Of a stretch of 46,918 nt of DNA, positions 41,625-46,918 are shown piece by piece. This DNA comes from CALLVY01 sp937899855 (lineage in GTDB: Bacteria; Bacteroidota; Bacteroidia; Chitinophagales; Saprospiraceae), in the NCBI GenBank assembly GCA_039820405.1, contig JBCBQC010000049.1:1-46918 (forward strand), read 5' to 3'. How positions within the stretch are numbered: the first letter of the stretch is position 1; every line of letters starts with the position of its first letter. Under the pieces are notes generated by a model. That model was given only the letters and a program-made list of their open reading frames with translations, searched no databases and was not told the DNA's origin. The position numbers were made by a program, and so were the translations under genes.

Positions 41625-42980
41625 ATGCTCTCCTTACCCCTCGCCATCGTCTCCGCCATTGCCCTGCTGCTGCTCCTCATCATCGTCGGCAAGTTCAACG
41701 CCTTTCTCAGCCTCCTCGTCGCCAGCATCTGGGTAGGCCTCGCTTCCGGTATGCCGATTGCCGACATCAGCGGGGCCATCATCGAAGGAATGGGAGGAAC
41801 CCTGGGATTTGTGGCCACCATCGTAGGGCTGGGGGCCATCTTCGGCGCCATTCTCGAACGTTCGGGTGGGGCCCAGAGTCTGGCGCAGTACCTGCTCCGA
41901 CAGTTTGGCGAAAAACGCGCGCCCGGCGCCATGCTCCTCACGGGCTTCGTAGTGGCCATCCCCGTCTTCTTCGACGTCGCCTTCATCATCCTCATTCCCG
42001 TCATCTACGCCCTGGCGCGCCGCAGTGGCCAGTCGCTACTGCTCTACGCCATCCCCCTGCTGGCGGGCCTGGCCATCACCCACGCCTTTATCCCACCCAC
42101 GCCCGGCCCCGTGGCCGTAGCCGATATCCTCAAGGCCGATCTCGGTTGGGTCATCCTCTTTGGGATCATCGTGGGCTTGCCCACAGCGCTGGTCAGCGGC
42201 CTGCTGTTTGGCCGCTACATCGCGGGGCGGATCTTTGTACCCGTGCCCACCAACGCGAACGAGGCGCCCCCCGAATCGGTGGACCTGCGCGGTTTGGTGC
42301 CCCTCATGCTGGCCATCATTGCCCTGCCCATCCTCCTCATTTTGGGCAATACCCTGAGCCAAACGCTGATCAAAAACGGGACCTGGGCCGAGACTTACCC
42401 ACTTCAGGTACTCCAGTTTCTGGGCCACCCCATCATTGCACTCCTCCTGGCGACCTTCGTGGCGCTTTACTTTCTCGGCACGCGACGCGGGATGAGTCGC
42501 ACGGAGCTTTCCGAGCTTTCCATGAAGGCCCTGGCACCCGCCGGAGCCATCATCCTGATTACCGGAGCGGGTGGGGTATTTAAGCAAATGTTGATCAAAA
42601 CGGGAGCGGGAGAGGCGATTGGAGCGGCGCTGGCGGATTTGGAGGTATCCTACGTTTTGCTGGCCTTCGGGATTGCGGCCCTGGTACGGATGGCGCAGGG
42701 CTCGGCAACGGTGGCCATGATCACGGCGGCGGGAATTATGGGGCCACTCCTGGAGGCCAATCCCCTAGCTCCGGCCCAATCGGCCCTACTGGTACTGGCC
42801 ATCGCCTCGGGGGCGACCATCTTGTCGCACGTCAACGATAGCGGCTTTTGGTTGGTCAACCGCTATTTGCAATTGTCGGAAAGGGATACCCTGCGCGCCT
42901 GGACGGGACTGACAACCGTCATTGCCCTGAGCAGCTTGGTGGTCATCCTCTTGCTGTACAGCTTATGGGGGCTAACTTAG
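41625..42980 (+). CDS. GntP-family gluconate permease
   Basis: This 451-residue protein has about twelve membrane helices with the GntP family signatures: LGFVATIVGLGAIFGAILERS, VVAIPVFFDVAFIILIPVIY, the HAFIPPTPGPVAVAD loop, GAGGVFKQMLIKTGAG and SGATILSHVNDSGFWLVNRY. It imports gluconate with protons. The start at 41625 gives a proper N-terminal helix; the longer frame from 41277 runs through the gluconokinase gene in another phase. Its stop overlaps the stop of the convergent T9SS gene by four bases. Confidence 0.94.
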   Translation: MLSLPLAIVSAIALLLLLIIVGKFNAFLSLLVASIWVGLASGMPIADISGAIIEGMGGTLGFVATIVGLGAIFGAILERSGGAQSLAQYLLRQFGEKRAPGAMLLTGFVVAIPVFFDVAFIILIPVIYALARRSGQSLLLYAIPLLAGLAITHAFIPPTPGPVAVADILKADLGWVILFGIIVGLPTALVSGLLFGRYIAGRIFVPVPTNANEAPPESVDLRGLVPLMLAIIALPILLILGNTLSQTLIKNGTWAETYPLQVLQFLGHPIIALLLATFVALYFLGTRRGMSRTELSELSMKALAPAGAIILITGAGGVFKQMLIKTGAGEAIGAALADLEVSYVLLAFGIAALVRMAQGSATVAMITAAGIMGPLLEANPLAPAQSALLVLAIASGATILSHVNDSGFWLVNRYLQLSERDTLRAWTGLTTVIALSSLVVILLLYSLWGLT

Positions 42981-44410
42981 CGCAGCACGACGAACTTGAG
43001 CGATTTGCGGGGTCCGAGGTACAGGAAATAAGTACCGGCCGGAAAGTCGCGATCGCGGGTTTGGATTTCGTAATCGCGGCGGCCCTCCAACAGTTGGAGG
43101 GTTTCTTCCCAGAGTAGGCGACCGAGCACGCCGTAGATTTGTAGGGGCAATTCCCGGGGGGCACCGCTTTCGATCCGTAGTTTGAGGTTTTGGCTGGCAA
43201 ATACCGGGTTGGGAAAAATCGTACAGTCGAAGAAAGGGCACTGGTTTTCCACCATCGTGATATTGGTGAGGGTGGAGGTGCCATCGGGAAAGTTGATCCG
43301 CAGGCGGTAGAAGATTTCTGGTTCGGCGTAGAGGCCATTGTCGGCGTACCAGCGTAGGGTGTACTCAATGAAGGGCAGGCTGTCGCCCGGCATTTCGTCG
43401 ATCTTCTCAAAATTTTGCCCGTCAAAGCTACGCTCGATCTCGTATAGGGTAATGGGATAATCGGGTGGCACCACCCAACTCACGATGATGGCACAATCGT
43501 CTTCCTGGGTCGCAATGATTTCGATGCGATCGGCGAGGAAACTGCGGTCTTCGGCCGTGGTAAAGTAGCCAAAGTTGGTGATGAAGTCGAGGGTGATGAG
43601 GTTCGTAATGGGGGAAGCCCCATCGGATTGGGCCTCGCGACGAGTCCACAAGTTATCGTTGTTGAAATAGGCAATTTGCAGCTCGTTCAGGTCATCCAGA
43701 AAGCCACTGGACTCGTCGTAGGGCAGGGTGACCCGAGCGTTGGCATCTTCCCCTAGCCGCTCGATTTGCCAGTATTCCTGATCGTTGATGCGGTTGAGGG
43801 TAAAGTCGGTTTCGAGGGAGCTGAAGCTAAAATCGAAATACTCGGCCAGGAAAGTGGTTGGCGCACTGAGTTCGGAAACGGCGGGCGCCCGCAGCACCCC
43901 ACCTTTGCCCACGGGAAAGACAAAATCGCTGTCCCCCCGGCGCAGTACGGGGCCGTTGATGTGGGAAAAGTCGCGGGCATCGCTGTAGGTGGCAAATTCG
44001 CGGAAAAAGATCATGCTTTCCGCGGTGGTATTGATCACACCGTCCTCAAAATAGAGGTGTTCGTGTACTTCGGCGTGGTGGTCGCCGATCATATTCAATC
44101 CGGCGGGATTGAAGATTTCCAATTCAAAAAAGGATAGGGTATCGAAAAGCACCAGGTTTTGCTCGCTATCGCCGATAAAGCGGAAGAGGCCGTCGCCGGG
44201 ATTGAGGACCCGGGCTTCGTTTTGAAAATCGCCGGTCAAGCCCACGACACCCAGATTGGCCAGTTGGCTGGATCGGTTGGTAAAATTACCGTTGATAAAC
44301 ACGTCCTGCCCCGGAGCGACGAACAGTTCTCCTTCGTTCGTCACCTCCACTTGAGCCCCCAAGGGGCCCGTCGACAACAACAGTAAAAGTGCCTGGAGTA
44401 AATATCTCAT
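42977..44410 (-). CDS. Secreted surface protein with type IX sorting domain
   Basis: The 477-residue protein starts MRYLLQALLLLLSTGPLGAQ (signal peptide) and continues with beta-rich segments: VTNEGELFVAPGQDVFINGN, then FVFPVGKGGVLRAPAVS, which resembles secreted Bacteroidota gliding-adhesin-type proteins. A fibronectin-like unit (IIVSWVVPPDYPITLYEIER) follows. The last 75 residues (CTIFPNPVFASQNLKLRIES, LQIYGVLGRLLWEET, FPAGTYFLYLG, SLKFVVLR) are a type A C-terminal domain for type IX secretion. The start at 44410 is chosen over the TTG at 44476, which would overlap the next gene. It lies 29 bases downstream of the fibre-like gene and is probably co-transcribed with it. Confidence 0.85.
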   Translation of the reverse strand: MRYLLQALLLLLSTGPLGAQVEVTNEGELFVAPGQDVFINGNFTNRSSQLANLGVVGLTGDFQNEARVLNPGDGLFRFIGDSEQNLVLFDTLSFFELEIFNPAGLNMIGDHHAEVHEHLYFEDGVINTTAESMIFFREFATYSDARDFSHINGPVLRRGDSDFVFPVGKGGVLRAPAVSELSAPTTFLAEYFDFSFSSLETDFTLNRINDQEYWQIERLGEDANARVTLPYDESSGFLDDLNELQIAYFNNDNLWTRREAQSDGASPITNLITLDFITNFGYFTTAEDRSFLADRIEIIATQEDDCAIIVSWVVPPDYPITLYEIERSFDGQNFEKIDEMPGDSLPFIEYTLRWYADNGLYAEPEIFYRLRINFPDGTSTLTNITMVENQCPFFDCTIFPNPVFASQNLKLRIESGAPRELPLQIYGVLGRLLWEETLQLLEGRRDYEIQTRDRDFPAGTYFLYLGPRKSLKFVVLR

Positions 44411-44439
44411 AGTATTATAACCACTATTCTTATGCCAAT

Positions 44440-46918
44440 TTACTTGACCACAAAAACCACGTTCATCACCGAGCAATTGTCCGTCGGAACCGTATCGACA
44501 TTGAAGGTCATCATGCCGTTGGCATCGATTTGGACCCCGGAAAATACGTTGGAGTCAAAATCGGTGACGTAGTAAAACAGTTCGTCTTCCGCGTAGGTAG
44601 GAATGGCCGTTGGTGCCCCGGTGCTGGATACGGCCGGCATTCCAAAGCGGGTGAGGTACTCATCGTGTAGGTCGATGGTAAAACCCGTACCGGTGGTGCT
44701 CGCATCGATTACGAGGGCGGGGGGATAAAAAATCTTGGCCGATTTGGCCGTATTCATCGACACCACGTCGCCATCCGCCTCTACCCCCAGCATGTAGGTG
44801 GCACTGGCCGGTACCGTTTCGGTGGCCGCGTCGAGGTAGGTACCCCCACCGTAGTCCGAAAAGCGAACCGATCCGCCATCCACGTCAAGCCGGGCGGCGG
44901 GCGCGCGCGTTCCGATCCCCAGATTGCCCGAGGGCATCAGCGCAATATCGTCCTGAAAAGCTCCGGGTACATCGTTTTCCGTACCGATTTCCAGCAAGGC
45001 ATTCTCCGAGGTGGAGCCGTTGCCGCTGCCATCGTCGCTGTACTCGATATAGCCATAGTCGCTACCGCTGTTGACGGCGCTTTTAAAAATGACGGAGCTG
45101 CTGCCCCCATTGTCTTCGTGTTCCAGAATGACCGTACCCGCATTGGCACTGGCCGCCGTACCCGTCGCCTCTACGATGTGGAGGGTGCCTTCCGGTATCT
45201 CCACCCCAATTCCAACCCCCGGATTATCGACGACAAAAGCGGGGGCGCCATTCTCCCGCACCTCAAATTCGCCCGTCCCCGTGAGGTCAAAACGCAGGTC
45301 CTGGTTCTGGATGGTCACCGTTCTTTGCTCACTGATGGTCCCATCGGTCGTGTAGATGTTTTCCCCAATGGAATTGGCGTCAATCTCTACCACATCGCCA
45401 TCCGCTTCTACCCCCAGGAGGTAGGCTTCGTTGCCGGTATCGTAGGTGCCGCCACCGTAATCCGAAAAGCGGACGTTGCCCCCCTCTACATCGAGTTTGG
45501 CATCCGGAGTAGTCGTCCCAATACCCACTTCACCACCGTTGACCTGGAGAATGATGTCGTCATTCCCCACATCGGTGATGATGAGGTCTCCCATGTTGTT
45601 GAAAATATGGGAATCTGTACCGTCGTGGTACAGGATCATGTCCTGACTGGCTCCCAGGGAGAGATCCCCCCCGGCGCCCGTTCCACCGATGGTACCGTCC
45701 CCATCTTCGTCGAGCACCCAGTCGCCTTCCTCGCCCCAGATTCCGTAATTGTTACCGGAGGCGTTCCGGGAATCCAGGTACAAGCCATAATTGGTGGTGG
45801 CGTTGCTATCGTCGACCAATACCCGTAGGCCGTAGGCCGTCGTGGCACCGTTGACGAGTACATCCGTCCCGATGGCGGTGGGAATCAGGTTGGCCCCACC
45901 CCGCCGATCGATGCGGAAGTAGCCCGCACGGGCAAAATTGATGTCGCCCCCATCGTCGGAGTCGACCCGAATCCGACCGTAGACGCCGTAGGCATCGGCG
46001 ATGTCTCCGTCCTGACCATTGGTGGTTCGAACGTAGCTAAAGAGCCCGAAGGCATCGTCGATGTCCATGCCGTAGGCGTTGATCTGGCTGCGGATTCCGA
46101 AGACATCGTCGGCGGAACCCGTGCTGCCGGCTCGGCCCCGCGCCTCAAAATCTCCACCGTACAGGTCCTGTACGTCACCACTGGTAGTATTGCTAAAAGC
46201 GCGAAAGCGGCCGCCGATGAGATTTCCCAAGTTGCTACTCGCCGTGGAGGTGGTTTCGGCCAGGCCTTGTACCCCGTAAATGTTGCGAAAGGTGAAGGTA
46301 TTGCTGTTGCGGCCTTGAAAAAAGCCAGCGGTCGCATCGGAATCGCGACCGTTAGAGACGTCTTCGGTCTTGTTGTTGACCAGGTTGAAGTAGGCCCCGT
46401 AGGAATGGCGGTCGCCAGTGAGGGTAGGTGAGGTGATCGTCGCGGTGGAAAACAACTGGTAGGTGGCCGCATTCTCCGTAAAGTTATTGGCCAGGCGCAT
46501 GGAAGCCGTGGTGGAAGCCCCAGCGTTGACGCCGACGTAGAGGTGGTCCCGGACGTCGGCGATACCACGGACGTCCAGTTCGTAATCGGGCGTATTGGTC
46601 CCGATACCGACTTCACCCGTACTTTCGATCACCACATCGTTGGCGGAGCCCGCGAAGGTTAGATCGTTGCCATCCAGGGTTACCGTGCGATCTTCCGTGA
46701 GGGTGTCGCTGACGGTATAAATATTTTCGGCACTAGCGCTGCTGCTTTCCAGTACCCAAGCGGTACCGTCCCAGCGGTAGTGTTCGTTGGTCGCTTGTAC
46801 GAAGACCTTTTTGCAAGTAAAATTGCTACCCGAAGGGTTAAAGGCATTCATGGCGACCACCGTGGTAAACTCGCATATTCCCCAGCCACCATTTGTTTGG
46901 CTATAGGAGGCGGTAGAG
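44440..46918 (-). CDS. Fibre-like repeat protein, 5' part outside the window
   Basis: The reading frame is open to the right edge: upstream of the GTG at 46860 the codons continue without a stop through STASYSQTNGGWGICEFTT, so the start lies beyond 46918. The visible part (about 826 residues) carries four units of the form G-I-G-T-x2-P-x3-L-D-V (VGIGTNTPDYELDVRG, VGIGTTTPDAKLDVEGG, VGIGVEIPEGTLHIVEA, LGIGTRAPAARLDVDGG), duplicated VRFSDYGGGTY and LGVEADGDVV blocks, and ENIYT/RTVT strands. Such repeats occur in Bacteroidota proteins resembling phage tail fibres and adhesins. Neither a peptidase S74 chaperone domain nor a type IX signal is present at the C-terminus (VPTDNCSVMNVVFVVK). It is likely a structural surface or extracellular protein. 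Confidence 0.8.
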   Translation of the reverse strand, partial: STASYSQTNGGWGICEFTTVVAMNAFNPSGSNFTCKKVFVQATNEHYRWDGTAWVLESSSASAENIYTVSDTLTEDRTVTLDGNDLTFAGSANDVVIESTGEVGIGTNTPDYELDVRGIADVRDHLYVGVNAGASTTASMRLANNFTENAATYQLFSTATITSPTLTGDRHSYGAYFNLVNNKTEDVSNGRDSDATAGFFQGRNSNTFTFRNIYGVQGLAETTSTASSNLGNLIGGRFRAFSNTTSGDVQDLYGGDFEARGRAGSTGSADDVFGIRSQINAYGMDIDDAFGLFSYVRTTNGQDGDIADAYGVYGRIRVDSDDGGDINFARAGYFRIDRRGGANLIPTAIGTDVLVNGATTAYGLRVLVDDSNATTNYGLYLDSRNASGNNYGIWGEEGDWVLDEDGDGTIGGTGAGGDLSLGASQDMILYHDGTDSHIFNNMGDLIITDVGNDDIILQVNGGEVGIGTTTPDAKLDVEGGNVRFSDYGGGTYDTGNEAYLLGVEADGDVVEIDANSIGENIYTTDGTISEQRTVTIQNQDLRFDLTGTGEFEVRENGAPAFVVDNPGVGIGVEIPEGTLHIVEATGTAASANAGTVILEHEDNGGSSSVIFKSAVNSGSDYGYIEYSDDGSGNGSTSENALLEIGTENDVPGAFQDDIALMPSGNLGIGTRAPAARLDVDGGSVRFSDYGGGTYLDAATETVPASATYMLGVEADGDVVSMNTAKSAKIFYPPALVIDASTTGTGFTIDLHDEYLTRFGMPAVSSTGAPTAIPTYAEDELFYYVTDFDSNVFSGVQIDANGMMTFNVDTVPTDNCSVMNVVFVVK

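Noticed and set aside
1..46918. CRISPR arrays, tRNA or rRNA genes, prophage or transposase genes
   Set aside because: I looked for regularly spaced direct repeats, for cloverleaf-like segments in the intergenic regions and for transposase motifs, and saw none. A dedicated RNA search would be more sensitive.

Overview
This window looks like chromosome of a GC-rich member of the Bacteroidota, most likely a Lewinella-like Saprospiraceae. That placement is inferred from gene content: a TonB-dependent receptor with an N-terminal carboxypeptidase-regulatory-like domain, two secreted proteins with type IX secretion C-terminal domains, a YfhO-like membrane protein, several small protein families that I know only from Bacteroidota, and promoters that fit TTG-N20-TAnnTTTG. 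I saw no rRNA, tRNA, CRISPR array, prophage or transposase gene.

Layout. Positions 1-5300 hold two unrecognised proteins, a DsbA-like thiol protein, a small Lys/Cys-rich protein and a TPR histidine kinase/LuxR response regulator pair. Positions 5312-9778 hold a TonB-dependent outer membrane protein, a 190-bp inverted-repeat element whose second partial copy forms the left edge of the window, a protein with kinase-like motifs and a MarC protein. Positions 9869-16985 hold a YfhO-like membrane protein, a divergent NmrA-type oxidoreductase/HxlR regulator pair and a very large TraB/GumN-type mosaic protein.

Positions 16990-27378 are the most interesting part: an apparent low-oxygen stress regulon. 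It contains four tandem universal stress proteins, a fifth with a redox-dead thioredoxin-like domain fused in front, and two CBS-pair proteins. Between them sits a histidine kinase whose PAS domain closely resembles the heme PAS of FixL, translationally coupled to a response regulator whose output is a complete Crp/Fnr-type domain. That is a FixJ-like receiver and a FixK-like DNA-binding protein in one chain. Four TGAYnnnnRTCA palindromes, the kind of site such a protein would bind, lie in exactly the intergenic regions of this cluster. A broken relative of a Bacteroidota small protein family and a terminator directly in front of one Usp gene add detail.

Positions 27634-36658 hold a small secreted protein, a YciI-like protein, a two-gene unit of unknown function (a 1039-residue exported protein and a 334-residue partner with an internal duplication), a zinc-ribbon methyltransferase, a conserved helical protein, a second HxlR regulator beside a doubly frameshifted SnoaL-like pseudogene, and a DUF434 protein. 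Positions 36786-46918 hold a LamG/T9SS protein, an M1-family peptidase, a DinB-like/gluconokinase/gluconate permease unit, a T9SS surface protein and a fibre-like repeat protein that runs off the right edge.

All functional statements are from reading the sequence; no database search was run.
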